NCBI GenBank assembly: GCA_903919145.1
Contig: CAIXGW010000010.1
Location: 1 to 64,000 of the forward strand
Direction: 5' to 3'
DNA length: 64,000 nt
Origin: an uncultured Myxococcales bacterium
GTDB lineage: Bacteria > Myxococcota_A > UBA9042
The position numbers were made by a program, and so were the translations under genes. Below are positions 43,572 through 52,437 of this stretch, in pieces. A model generated the notes under the pieces. The model was given only the letters and a program-made list of their open reading frames with translations. It made no database searches and was not told the origin of the DNA. Positions within the stretch are counted from its first letter, which is position 1. Every line of letters starts with the position of its first letter.

Positions 43572-44800
43572 GCGCCGGCCCACAGCCCGCCGCGCCGCCG
43601 ATACAGCAGATGCGGACGGGCCCGCCGGGCAAACTGGCGCTCGGCATCGGCAAAATCGCAGGTGGCTTGGTCCAGCGTCCCGCGGGCCTCCAGCACCTCG
43701 CGGGCATGGGTACCGCCCATCAGCAGGTCGATCGCCAGGCGATCCGAGACGAATTCGTAGACTTCGGTGCGCCACTGAAAGTGCTCGGGGGCAAGCTCCA
43801 TGGCGGCGTCAATCAGCGCCAGGCCGGCCCGCACCGCGGCAAACTGCCGGCGATCGCTGACTTCCACGGCGACCCCGCCGCAGACAAGCCCTGAGAATTT
43901 CTGAAAAGTGGGCTCGTAGCGCATGGGCCTGACCACCAGCCCCGGCACCTGCCGACGCTCAATGGCGGCGGCATAGCGGCGGGCGTCCAAGTACGGCGCG
44001 CCCACCAGCTCAAAGGGCCGCGTGGTGCCCCGCCCCTCAGACAAGCGCGTCCCCTCGATCAAGCACCCGCCCGGATAGACCACCGCAGTCTGCACGGTGG
44101 GCATGTTGGGGCTGGGCGCATACCAGCACGAGCCGGCGGGGCCAAAGTCCTGCTCGTCCAGGTAGTTGGCAGGGTCCCACGCGTCGCACTGCACGACTTT
44201 CAGGGCCACGTCGAGGCCGGCTTCCGCGGTGTAAAGCCTGGCAATTTCGCCGATGGTCAGGCCGTGGCGCTGAGGAAGGTCAAGCCAGCCCACAAAAGAG
44301 CGATACTTCTCCGGTAGGTAGCCGCCCTCTATGGTCTCGCCCCCCAGGGGATTGGGCCGGTCCAGCACCACCACCTGCACCCCGCGGCGCGCGCAGCTGT
44401 CTAGCGCCATGCACAGCGTCGCAAAATAGGTGTAGTAGCGGCTGCCCACGTCCTGGACGTCAAAAATCAGGGTGTCGATGCCGTCCAGCGCCTCAGGCTG
44501 GAGCGTCAAGGTGTCAAAGCTGCGGCCGTACAGGGTGGTGACCTCGCGGCCAAAAACCGGGTCTTCGCCGCCCTCTACCGCAATCAGGTCCTGGGCGGTC
44601 GACCACAGGCCGTGCTCGGGGCCGTAGAGGCGCACCACGTCGCAGCCCTGTTCGAGGAGCGCGTCGACCAGGTGGCTGCGTCTCCACGGCGGCGTGCGGC
44701 TGCGGACCAGCGACGACGGATTGCACAACACCCCAAGGCGGCGGCCGCGCAGCTCAGCAACTTGGCCATCCAACAACACTTCCGCGCCTGTTCGCAACAT
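43568..44800 (-). CDS. DUF1343 / NamZ-like exo-beta-N-acetylmuramidase
   Basis: 410 residues. Signature blocks are LGVLCNPSSL, RLYGPEHGLWS, LIFDVQDVGSRYYTY, VVLDRPNPLGG with EGGYL, and SPNMPT followed by GGCLIEGTRLSEGRGTTRPF. They match the DUF1343 family, whose Bacillus member NamZ releases terminal MurNAc from peptidoglycan fragments. No signal peptide is visible, so it would act in the cytoplasm, on recycled muropeptides or another glycoside. ATG 44800 follows GGAG. The ATGA overlap couples it to nadD. Confidence 0.88.
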   Translation of the reverse strand: MLRTGAEVLLDGQVAELRGRRLGVLCNPSSLVRSRTPPWRRSHLVDALLEQGCDVVRLYGPEHGLWSTAQDLIAVEGGEDPVFGREVTTLYGRSFDTLTLQPEALDGIDTLIFDVQDVGSRYYTYFATLCMALDSCARRGVQVVVLDRPNPLGGETIEGGYLPEKYRSFVGWLDLPQRHGLTIGEIARLYTAEAGLDVALKVVQCDAWDPANYLDEQDFGPAGSCWYAPSPNMPTVQTAVVYPGGCLIEGTRLSEGRGTTRPFELVGAPYLDARRYAAAIERRQVPGLVVRPMRYEPTFQKFSGLVCGGVAVEVSDRRQFAAVRAGLALIDAAMELAPEHFQWRTEVYEFVSDRLAIDLLMGGTHAREVLEARGTLDQATCDFADAERQFARRARPHLLYRRRGGLWAGA

Positions 44801-45033
44801 CGCCGCTCCAGTCGGTGTCCGCGCCCGCTGCAGCCGCTAGGGGGCGGCCTGGGCGCCAGTGAGAAAGGGCAAAGCCCTGGCAAAGCCTCAAGAGGCAGGT
44901 ACCCAGGGTCGTTGGCTCGGTCTGAGCTGCGCCCTGTCCTTGTTTGAAGGTCTGGGGGGCTGGTGGCGGGTCTCCTTGCGGGCCGCAACTCCGGTTCGTT
45001 CGGCAACCAGAAGCCAACTTCGGGTTTGTCGCT

Positions 45034-45297
45034 CTAGGGTTGCTTCTTGTCCTGCTCGCGGGCTGCCCGCTCCTCAGCGTCTGGGAAGCGAAGGATTCTC
45101 AGCTCGCCCTCGCCCTCGGGCTTGTAGACCTCAATCTCTTTGACATTTGTCAAGTTGATATATAGCGAGGCGCTGTCTTCGCGCTCGTTGCGCAGGGCAA
45201 TGAAGCCGGACTCGACGCCCTCGACGATGCCAATGACGCTGGTGTCCTCGTCGTCAAACTGGATCACCCACACTTTCTGACCAATCAATGCCTGCAT
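45034..45297 (-). CDS. small beta-barrel-like protein, unknown function
   Basis: 87 residues, starting MQALIGQKVWVIQFDDEDTS at ATG 45297. The first ~60 residues alternate short strands and turns (KVWVIQF, SVIGIVEGVESGFIALRN, ASLYINLTNVKEIEVY), the pattern of Sm/SH3-like small barrels. The tail is charged and helical (DAEERAAREQDKKQ). It could bind RNA or protein, but I know no exact family. It is a lone gene in a ~700-bp gap. Confidence 0.6.
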   Translation of the reverse strand: MQALIGQKVWVIQFDDEDTSVIGIVEGVESGFIALRNEREDSASLYINLTNVKEIEVYKPEGEGELRILRFPDAEERAAREQDKKQP

Positions 45298-45402
45298 ACG
45301 CTCGCTCGCTCACCCAATTCAGCCAGGGGCGCGGCGATTCTACACGACCTGACGGCGCGCGCGAACCCATCGACCGCGGCGCCAGAACTTGCACTAGCCT
45401 AT

Positions 45403-45431
45403 TTGTCTATGGGCCGGCTATAGATTATGCT
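45403..45431 (+). promoter_or_regulatory. candidate promoter of the nitrite/sulfite reductase gene
   Basis: TTGTCT at 45403-45408, a 17-bp spacer and TATGCT at 45426-45431, about 80 bp upstream of the ATG. Moderate match to consensus. Confidence 0.45.
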
Positions 45432-45511
45432 TGACGGCGCAGCGCCGGTCGGCCAGACTGCAAAATCGGATGAAACTGGTCGGACATTTGACCCCAGAGA
45501 GGCGGAACTCC

Positions 45512-47257
45512 ATGGACCTCGATAGCGATTTCGACCAGAGCGCGGCAGACTTTGACAACGACTACAGCCAGTTGAGCGATGTCGATGAATTTGTCGCCCG
45601 CACCCAGGACTACGCCGAGGGCCGGCTGGCGCCCGATGCCTACCGCGCCTACCGCCTGACCCGCGGCGTCTACGGCCAGCGCCAGCCAGACGTGTTCATG
45701 TTGCGGATCAAGATGCCCGGCGGCATCGTGCTGCCCCACCAGCTGCGCGCTGTGGCCGAAGTTGTAGAGCAGAGCCCCAGCCGCCTGGGCCACATCACCA
45801 CCCGAGAGAACATCCAGCTGCACAGCTTTCCGCTCGGCCAGGTCGACCACTGGATGCGCTATCTGGCCCAGACTGGCCTGACCATGACCGAAGCCTGTGG
45901 CAGCGCGGTGCGCAACATCACCCAGGATCCCTGGTCGGGGCTGGCGCAAGACGAGCCCTTTGACACGACCCCGTACCTGCAGGCGATTGTGCGTTTCTTT
46001 CTGCGCAATCCGCGGGCGCAGGGCCTGCCGCGCAAGTTCAAGATCGCCGTCTCTGGATCGCCAGCGGACCGGGGCTACGCGGCGATCCACGACGTGGGGC
46101 TGGTGGCGCTATTGGGGCAAGACGGCGAGCCCGCGTTCAAGGTGCTGGTCGGCGGCGGGCTGGCTTCGATGCCGCGCTCGGCGCTGGTGGTTCACCCAGA
46201 GTGGCCGGCGCGCGACATTCTGACTCCCGTGCTGGCGGTTATCGACTTCTTTCAAGAGCACGGCAACCGCAAGCTGCGCAGCAAGGCGCGGATCAAGCAC
46301 GTGCTGCGCAAGATGGGTGATGAGCCGTTCCGCGCCAAGTATCAGGAGTACCTGGACAAAGTCCTGATCGACCCGCCCCCGCCGATTGTAGAGACTGCTA
46401 CAATTCACGGCCCGGCGAGTCAGTGGACCTTTGCCCGCCCCAGCGAAGACCAGGGCCAGGCGCCCGGCTTTGAGCGCTGGGCGGCCACGGCGGTGCAAGA
46501 GACCCGCATCCCCGGCCGGGTTTTTGTGGCGGTGCGGCTCGATCGCGGCGGCGAGGTGTCGCGGGCGCAGCTGCTGGCCTTGGCCGACCTGACAGAGCGC
46601 TTTGGCGAGGGCAAGCTGCACTTCACCCCCCAGCAAAATGCGCTGCTGCGGGCCGTCAGGGTCGATCAACTCCCCGAGCTGCATCGCCTGCTGGTGCAAG
46701 CCAATCTGGGCCTGGCCGGCGCGGGAACCACCGCGGACATCACCAGCTGCCCCGGCATCAGCACCTGCAATCTTGGCATTACCTTCTCTCGCCACCTGGC
46801 CGACGACCTGGTCGAGCTGACCGAGCAGCGCCGCGACGGCGATCTGACCATCAAAATAAGCGGTTGTCACAACTCCTGCGGCCAACACCACATCGGCACG
46901 TTTGGCCTCTACGGCGCGCTCAAGCGCATCAATGGCCGGCCGGCTCCCCACTACCGCTTGATGGTCGGCGGCGATGTGGGTCCGCAAGGCGCGGTGTTTG
47001 GCAGAGATCTGGGCCTCGTCCCCGCACGGCGCGCCCGCACCGCTGTGCAGCGCTTGCTGAATTGGGCCGACGCCCGCCGCGGCGCCGATCAGACGGCTGG
47101 CCACCTACTGCGCACCGCCGCCCCGGAAGAGCTGCGCGCGGTGGTCGCCGACCTGCTAGACCTGGATCAGGGCGCCACCGACCTCGACTTCTGGGACATC
47201 GGCGCCAGCGAGGCGTTTCTGGGCGACACCACCGGCGAAGGCGAGTGCGCAGTCTGA
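45512..47257 (+). CDS. siroheme-[4Fe-4S] nitrite/sulfite reductase
   Basis: A 581-residue ferredoxin-type hemoprotein that reduces sulfite to sulfide or nitrite to ammonium by six electrons in the cytoplasm. It has the usual two pseudo-repeats of NIR_SIR ferredoxin-like half plus siroheme domain. The first half has GHITTRENIQLHSFPL; the second has FTPQQNALLRAV and the cluster/siroheme ligands TSCPGISTCNLG (Cys-x5-Cys, ~411-417) and ISGCHNSCGQHHIG (Cys-x3-Cys, ~451-455). ATG 45512 is preceded by AGAGAGGCGG. Sulfite versus nitrite preference cannot be decided from this sequence alone. No reductase partner is adjacent. Confidence 0.92.
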   Translation: MDLDSDFDQSAADFDNDYSQLSDVDEFVARTQDYAEGRLAPDAYRAYRLTRGVYGQRQPDVFMLRIKMPGGIVLPHQLRAVAEVVEQSPSRLGHITTRENIQLHSFPLGQVDHWMRYLAQTGLTMTEACGSAVRNITQDPWSGLAQDEPFDTTPYLQAIVRFFLRNPRAQGLPRKFKIAVSGSPADRGYAAIHDVGLVALLGQDGEPAFKVLVGGGLASMPRSALVVHPEWPARDILTPVLAVIDFFQEHGNRKLRSKARIKHVLRKMGDEPFRAKYQEYLDKVLIDPPPPIVETATIHGPASQWTFARPSEDQGQAPGFERWAATAVQETRIPGRVFVAVRLDRGGEVSRAQLLALADLTERFGEGKLHFTPQQNALLRAVRVDQLPELHRLLVQANLGLAGAGTTADITSCPGISTCNLGITFSRHLADDLVELTEQRRDGDLTIKISGCHNSCGQHHIGTFGLYGALKRINGRPAPHYRLMVGGDVGPQGAVFGRDLGLVPARRARTAVQRLLNWADARRGADQTAGHLLRTAAPEELRAVVADLLDLDQGATDLDFWDIGASEAFLGDTTGEGECAV

Positions 47258-47374
47258 CCGCCACCTGAGAGCGCGCTGGAGTTGCTTTGCCCAGCAAGGG
47301 TCCGCTCCGGCCTGAGGGGAAAGGCCGGCCCTGCTTGGCGGCTGCGGCTTGCGCCAGCGGCACCATGGCCTACT

Positions 47375-48037
47375 ATGGACGCCATGCACCACCGCCCCCA
47401 TGCCCGCTTCAGCTTTGTGCCCATGGCTCGCCAGTGCCTTGCCGCCGCGGCCTTGACGGCTGGTCTGGCCGCTCTGCCCAGCTGCAGCCAGCAGATTCAA
47501 GACGACTATCCCACCGCCACCGGAGAGAGGCTGACCGCGCCGATCGGCATCCTCAACCAAGTGACGCTGAGCCCGCCCAAGGGCTGGAAGCAGATCGAGC
47601 CCCAGACCTGGGCGCTGTCTCTGGGTCAGGATCGCCTGATGGTCATGAAAGCCAACCTGGCCACTGGCATCGAAGGCGGCGCCGACTCCTTTGTAGACAA
47701 GCAGCTCAATGAGCTTGGCAAGCTGGGCCAGGGCGGCACCGAGCGCGATGAGCGCCTGCCGCTGGGCGACCTGGAGGGGCGACTGATCAAGGTCGTCGAT
47801 CTGCGCAACCGGCCGCCTGTGGGGCTGTGGATGATGGCGGCCGACGCCGAAGACGGGCTGTTTACCCTGACGGTGCTGGGTCCCCTGGACGATCTGCGCA
47901 AGCACGGGCCGGCCATCGACGCCGCCCTGCAGAGCCTGCGGATCGCCCCGCCGGTAGGGCTGACGCGAGAAACGCCCAAGAAGCCGGTGATCGAAGACGA
48001 TCTGCCCACGCCAGACAAGGAAAAGCTGCCCGATTAG
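47375..48037 (+). CDS. lipoprotein, unknown function
   Basis: ~220 residues. The signal peptide ends LAALPSC-SQQ, a good lipobox. The mature domain (TLSPPKGWKQIEPQTWALSL..., GGADSFVDKQLNEL, LEGRLIKVVDL, GLWMMAADAEDGLFTLTVLG, AALQSLRIAPP) alternates strands and helices and resembles the periplasmic or lipoprotein domains that begin with 'P..W'; I do not assign it to a named family. The start is uncertain among ATGs at 47375, 47384 and 47423. It ends with a charged tail LPTPDKEKLPD and converges with the barrel gene on the other strand. Confidence 0.65.
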   Translation: MDAMHHRPHARFSFVPMARQCLAAAALTAGLAALPSCSQQIQDDYPTATGERLTAPIGILNQVTLSPPKGWKQIEPQTWALSLGQDRLMVMKANLATGIEGGADSFVDKQLNELGKLGQGGTERDERLPLGDLEGRLIKVVDLRNRPPVGLWMMAADAEDGLFTLTVLGPLDDLRKHGPAIDAALQSLRIAPPVGLTRETPKKPVIEDDLPTPDKEKLPD

Positions 48038-48098
48038 TACCTAAGACCGTTGCTTCGATCCGGGTTACAACCGGTTCTTGCTCACAGGTCTTGGCTAC

Positions 48099-48689
48099 TT
48101 AGAAGGTCACGCCCAGCTTCAAGTTCAACAGCGCATCCGAAGGCAAGCCAAAGCGGTAGATGGTGCCAGCGGGGTCGGTGGTCGTGGTGTTGGTGGTCTG
48201 CACCTCAAACGAGTAGCCCGCTTGCAGCAGCCCCGTCAGGCCAATTGTCGGAGACAGCATGTGGGTGTACTTGTAGCCGCCATACAGGCCCAGCTGGGTG
48301 TTGCTCCTGGGAGCGGTGATGCCGTCTTCGCTTTCGCCGATGCGCTGGTGGATGACCTCAACGCCAAAGTGGGTGCCTGAGGCAAAGCTGCCCCACAGGT
48401 AGGTGTTGACCTGGCCTCCAAGCCGCAGCATCGGCAGGGTCAGGGTCTGCACGCCGCCCAGGCCGCTGTTGCGGTCCACGGTGATCTGGCCATAGCCGGC
48501 GACCACGGCCACGCCGATCAGCGGATGGACCTTGAGCTCGGCGGTCAGCTGCCCAAGCGGCCAGAACAGCAGCATGGGGTCCAGCAGCACGGTGACCTTG
48601 GTGCCGACTTCAGCGTCTTCCTGTGCGTGGGCCGGCACCGCCGCCAGCGTCAGCAACAAGCCTAGGCAGATCGCAATCTTCTTGAACAC
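48099..48689 (-). CDS. small outer-membrane barrel-like protein
   Basis: 196 residues from GTG 48689, with GGAGG 5-6 nt upstream. The signal peptide VFKKIAICLGLLLTLAAVPAHA is cleaved before QED. About eight amphipathic strands follow (e.g. LTAELKVHPLIGVAVVAGYG, TQLGLYGGYKYTHML, LLQAGYSFEVQTT), and the protein ends LLNLKLGVTF with a C-terminal Phe, as in 8-stranded barrels. No enzymatic residues are recognised. Upstream lies a 15-bp tandem repeat array that separates it from the transporter gene. Confidence 0.65.
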   Translation of the reverse strand: MFKKIAICLGLLLTLAAVPAHAQEDAEVGTKVTVLLDPMLLFWPLGQLTAELKVHPLIGVAVVAGYGQITVDRNSGLGGVQTLTLPMLRLGGQVNTYLWGSFASGTHFGVEVIHQRIGESEDGITAPRSNTQLGLYGGYKYTHMLSPTIGLTGLLQAGYSFEVQTTNTTTTDPAGTIYRFGLPSDALLNLKLGVTF

Positions 48690-48730
48690 GGTGGCCTCCA
48701 CGTGGGCAAACGGGACGGGCGGACTGACTG

Positions 48731-48790
48731 GACTGGGACTGGCTGGACTGGGACTGGCTGGACTGGGACTGGCTGGACTGGGACTGACTG
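48731..48790. repeat. 15-bp tandem repeat array
   Basis: Three identical copies of GACTGGGACTGGCTG (48731-48745, 48746-48760, 48761-48775), one variant GACTGGGACTGACTG (48776-48790) and partial copies at both sides. It fills the ~145-bp gap between two minus-strand genes, just upstream of the small barrel gene. Confidence 0.95.
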
Positions 48791-48833
48791 GACTGGGCGG
48801 ACTGACGGGTGCACTGACAGGCGGGATCCTGGC

Positions 48834-50411
48834 TCAGTGAGCGCTCTTGCCGGGGCGCACGTTCCACAGCCGCGAGATCAGCAGGCCGCCCAGGATGGCA
48901 AAGGGCACGTAGGTCCAAGCCCAGACGTCCCAACCGTATTTGTCTACCAGCTTGCCGATAAACAGCGCTACCACCGCGCCGGCCAGGTATTGGGCACCGT
49001 CAAACAGGCCGGCAGCCGTGGCCACGGCCTTGCGACCACCAAAGTCCATGCTGGCTGCGCCGCCGACCATCGAGTGCGCCGCCTGGATAAAGAAAGACAG
49101 GCCAATCAACATGAACGCCGCCACAAACGGCCCGCCGCCGACCACCGAGTGCAAGATGCCCATGACGGCCATGCCCATAAAGGCAAAGAAAATCACCGGA
49201 GCGCGCCGCGACTCAAACAAGGCGTCCGAGGCATTGCCGCTGACCAGGCCGCCAAAGACCGCGGCAATGGGCATGCCTACGCTGGCGAGCTGAAAGCACA
49301 AGCTGGCGGCATCCTTCTGGCTCATGCCCTCCATCAGGAACTGCACCAAGAAGCCCACGACCACAAACACCACGCCCACCAGGCCAAAGCTGGCACTGAA
49401 GCGCTTGAGCGGGCTCCATTCCTTGATGCCATCGACCTGGCGCTTGACCCTGAGGATCAGCAAGATGATCAAGACCGACGCCAGCAGCGCGCCAATATTG
49501 TAGGGAATCATGGCCTTGGACTGCATGACCTGCGCGCCCTGCACGTTGACAAAGTACTTGGCCCACCAGTCGTCTACGCCGTTGCGCACAAAGCCGATCA
49601 TCATCGAAGACACGGCAATGGTCCAAGCGGCGCTTGAGGTAAAGACCTTCTTGAGCACAAAGCTCAAGCTGACGGGCTGGCTCTTCTCTTCGGCGGTCTC
49701 GTCTCCGGTGTCCAGGTCTTCCAGACCGGCCTTGGCAGGAGAGTCTTCTACCAGGTAGTAGTTGGCCACAAACAGCAGCGCCAAGCTGATGGCCGGCACC
49801 CAGAACACCCACTGCCACGGCAAGGCGCCAGCGATGAGCGGGCCAACGGCAAACGCCAGCGTGCGGCCCGACTGGATCATGATGCCAAAGATACCGGCAA
49901 ACGAGCCGCGCTCGGGAACGCGGAACCAGGCGGCGTTGATCTTGACGATCGACAGCGCACCAAAGCTCTGGAAGTAGTGGTTGAGGGCCCAGACCACGCT
50001 GAAGAAGGCCAGCACGGTGCTCATGGACATGCCGCTGGCCAGGGTGGCAGGCTCGATCAGGGTCTTGCCGCTCCACACCGCGTCTTTGACCAAGAACAGC
50101 GAGCCCAGGCCAAAGGCCACGTTGAAGACGGTCGCGCCCACCGCGCCCAGCAGAATCGCTTTCTTGCCGCCGATGCGGTCGGCCAGCGGCCCGTTGAGAA
50201 AGACGCTGATGCCGTAGGTGATCTTGCCGGCAAAGATCACCGAGGCCAGGTCTGCGTTGCTCCAGCCAAATTTCTCTGCCAGCAGCGCATTGACCGCCGA
50301 GAAATTGTAGCGGCCCATGTAGAACATGGCGTACATCAGGCCAAGAAACACCCAGTTCTGCACACGGCGTTGCTGGAACTCTGGGCTCAGCGGGGCGGTC
50401 AGTGCAGTCAT
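48834..50411 (-). CDS. MFS transporter, organophosphate:phosphate antiporter type
   Basis: 525 residues with ~12 hydrophobic membrane segments. Near the start, MYAMFYMGRYNFSAVN matches the OPA-family signature found in GlpT and UhpT. LADRIGGKKA is the MFS loop 2-3 motif, and the central NGVDDWWAKYF is also family-typical. A cytoplasmic loop with an acidic insertion (EDLDTGDETAEEKSQP) joins the halves. It probably exchanges a phosphorylated sugar or glycerol phosphate for phosphate across the inner membrane. ATG 50411 follows GAGG. Confidence 0.88.
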   Translation of the reverse strand: MTALTAPLSPEFQQRRVQNWVFLGLMYAMFYMGRYNFSAVNALLAEKFGWSNADLASVIFAGKITYGISVFLNGPLADRIGGKKAILLGAVGATVFNVAFGLGSLFLVKDAVWSGKTLIEPATLASGMSMSTVLAFFSVVWALNHYFQSFGALSIVKINAAWFRVPERGSFAGIFGIMIQSGRTLAFAVGPLIAGALPWQWVFWVPAISLALLFVANYYLVEDSPAKAGLEDLDTGDETAEEKSQPVSLSFVLKKVFTSSAAWTIAVSSMMIGFVRNGVDDWWAKYFVNVQGAQVMQSKAMIPYNIGALLASVLIILLILRVKRQVDGIKEWSPLKRFSASFGLVGVVFVVVGFLVQFLMEGMSQKDAASLCFQLASVGMPIAAVFGGLVSGNASDALFESRRAPVIFFAFMGMAVMGILHSVVGGGPFVAAFMLIGLSFFIQAAHSMVGGAASMDFGGRKAVATAAGLFDGAQYLAGAVVALFIGKLVDKYGWDVWAWTYVPFAILGGLLISRLWNVRPGKSAH

Positions 50412-50703
50412 GGCAACCTCGTGCAAATCGCAGGGGCACTTGGACCCCAGACCCTAAGTTCGCTCCCGGTTCGGCAACGGACTTGGTTTGGGGCTAATGA
50501 AGGGCGTGGCAGTAGCACCCAAGACCGGTGAACAAGAGCCGGGCGCGACCCGGATCGAACTGGCGGTCCTGGGTAGTAGCAGAACCGCCCAGCGGCGCCA
50601 AGTCAAGCGAACCCCGCGGCGGTGGCCCGCAAAAAGCGCAGCGGATAGTGGCGGAGTCCGCAGAAAACGCTATGGTAAAAGGCTGGAGGTGAGATTACTA
50701 CAA

Positions 50704-52272
50704 ATGCCCCACGATAGTCGCCGCTTTCCCCCTCTGACACCCCTGCGCCCGGCCAGCAAGCCCAAGCTGCCCCACTTGAGCCTTGGCGCGCCGTTGCCCG
50801 AACTGCGGGTCGCGGTGCACGATCGGTCGCGGCTTGAGTGGATCGCCACGGTGCCGGTAGCGGCTCCTGGAGAGACGCACACCTGGGAAATCACAATGGA
50901 AGCTGAGGTGCCCGACGCCATGTGGGTCGAGCACCAGCCGTGGAACCACTTCCAGGTGCGATCGCGGCTGACCAGTCCGCGCCTGCGCGAAGGCGCGCTG
51001 CTGGTGGGGCCAGTGACGGACCAGCTGCGCCGGCGCACCCTTGCCGTTGTCCACGAGCTGAAGTTTGAGACGGTGCGCCTGCAGCGAGCGCTCAACGCCG
51101 TGCGCCGCCGCGATGGCGTCCTGCGTTCTGAAGAGGTGGAGTGGGTCGGCGAAGGGCTGCTGCGATCGGTGCTGCGCGCCCGCCAAGGCCGCGATCAGCT
51201 GCTCAAGCTAGCCATCGACAGCACCGAGGCGATGCGCTGCGAGGCGGACCTGGCCTCGGAATTCGTGTCCAACCAAATTCTGATGATGATCAGCCGGTTG
51301 ACTAGAGCTCTGCAGGGCAATGGCGCAGCGTCGCGCCACAAGCCGCTGGCCGGCGACGCGCTCAAGCTGAGCACTCTTTTGCAGCAGCAGCTGGTCGACG
51401 AAAACCTGTTCCGCCAGCAGAGCCGCTTTCGCTATGCCGAAGTCCGCTCGGCCGCAGGCCTGGATGGCTACCTGCACCGCGCTGCCCAGCTCAAGAAGCA
51501 CTTTCAGCAGGCGGTCTTTCTTGAGGCCAACGCCTACATGCTGGACCAGCGGCTGCGCAACTGGATTGCGATTGGCATGGCGATGATCGCCTCGACCTTC
51601 TACTTTGTGTGGCAGGTCTGGATCCTCAACACCGCGACCAATGCCGCCAACACCACGGTCTCGCTGCTGATTGCTGGCTCCATTGCCGCGCTGGTGTACG
51701 CCGCCAAAGACCGGATCAAAGAAGTGGGGCGCGACTGGGTAGCGCGCCGGGTCAAGAATGGCTATGCCGATCGGGTGGCGCACCTGAGCCTGCAGGCGCA
51801 CATGGACCCCAAGCGCTCTGCCTTTGCCCTGGCCCGCGAGACCATTCAGGTGTCCAAGAGCCTGCAGCCCGACTTGCTCAATCCCGAGCTGGGCAACACC
51901 AGCGTCATCCACCACTTGCACATCCGCGAGCTGCTGCGCCACACCGGGCTGCCGACTTTGCAGCAGCAGGGCCTGGTAGGCTTAAAGCATGTGTTCCGCT
52001 ATGATCTGTCGCCGCTGCTGGTCAAGCTGGACGACCAGGTCAAGCACGTGCCCATCTTGGAACACGGGCAGCTGCACACCAAGACGGCCACCCGGGTGTA
52101 CTTGATTGCCATCAACGTGCAGATGCGCTTGGTTGGCACCGAAGTGGTGGCGCAGCAGCGCGGCTACCTGCGGCTGCGGCGGCGCGGTCTGGAGCGGTTT
52201 GTGGCGGTGCACAGCGGCCCCAAGGGCGCGGTAGCCCAGCGGATCACCCAGCCGGTGGCGGCCATCGCCTAG
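50704..52272 (+). CDS. unrecognised protein with two central transmembrane helices
   Basis: 522 residues. I do not recognise it. The N-terminal ~280 residues are soluble and charged: strands such as LRVAVHDRSRLEWIATVPV suggest a beta domain to ~100, then long helices (VTDQLRRRTLAVVHELKF, LRSVLRARQGRDQLLKL). Two membrane helices follow near 285-307 and 316-333 with a short loop between, so both large domains should face the cytoplasm. The C-terminal ~190 residues include a basic helix (KDRIKEVGRDWVARRVKNG) and a mixed domain ending GAVAQRITQPVAAIA. GGAGGTGA lies 11 nt before ATG 50704. No conserved catalytic motif is seen. Confidence 0.7.
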   Translation: MPHDSRRFPPLTPLRPASKPKLPHLSLGAPLPELRVAVHDRSRLEWIATVPVAAPGETHTWEITMEAEVPDAMWVEHQPWNHFQVRSRLTSPRLREGALLVGPVTDQLRRRTLAVVHELKFETVRLQRALNAVRRRDGVLRSEEVEWVGEGLLRSVLRARQGRDQLLKLAIDSTEAMRCEADLASEFVSNQILMMISRLTRALQGNGAASRHKPLAGDALKLSTLLQQQLVDENLFRQQSRFRYAEVRSAAGLDGYLHRAAQLKKHFQQAVFLEANAYMLDQRLRNWIAIGMAMIASTFYFVWQVWILNTATNAANTTVSLLIAGSIAALVYAAKDRIKEVGRDWVARRVKNGYADRVAHLSLQAHMDPKRSAFALARETIQVSKSLQPDLLNPELGNTSVIHHLHIRELLRHTGLPTLQQQGLVGLKHVFRYDLSPLLVKLDDQVKHVPILEHGQLHTKTATRVYLIAINVQMRLVGTEVVAQQRGYLRLRRRGLERFVAVHSGPKGAVAQRITQPVAAIA

Positions 52273-52437
52273 GGATAGCTGCCAGCGACTGGCCAGACCC
52301 TGGGTCTGCTTAGGCTCCTGGCTGGCGTCACCCGGCCCCCGGGGACCATCCAAAGGTTTTGCGTGCTTAGCCCTAGGTTGCGGCATGGCTCTGACAGCTC
52401 CCCGCCTTCTTTCCCCCTTGCTTGCGGACCGCAGCCC

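Noticed and set aside
52294-52308. CAGACCCTGGGTCTG palindrome after the unassigned membrane protein gene
   Set aside because: The stem is short and has no T tract; it could be chance or an operator, with no supporting context.
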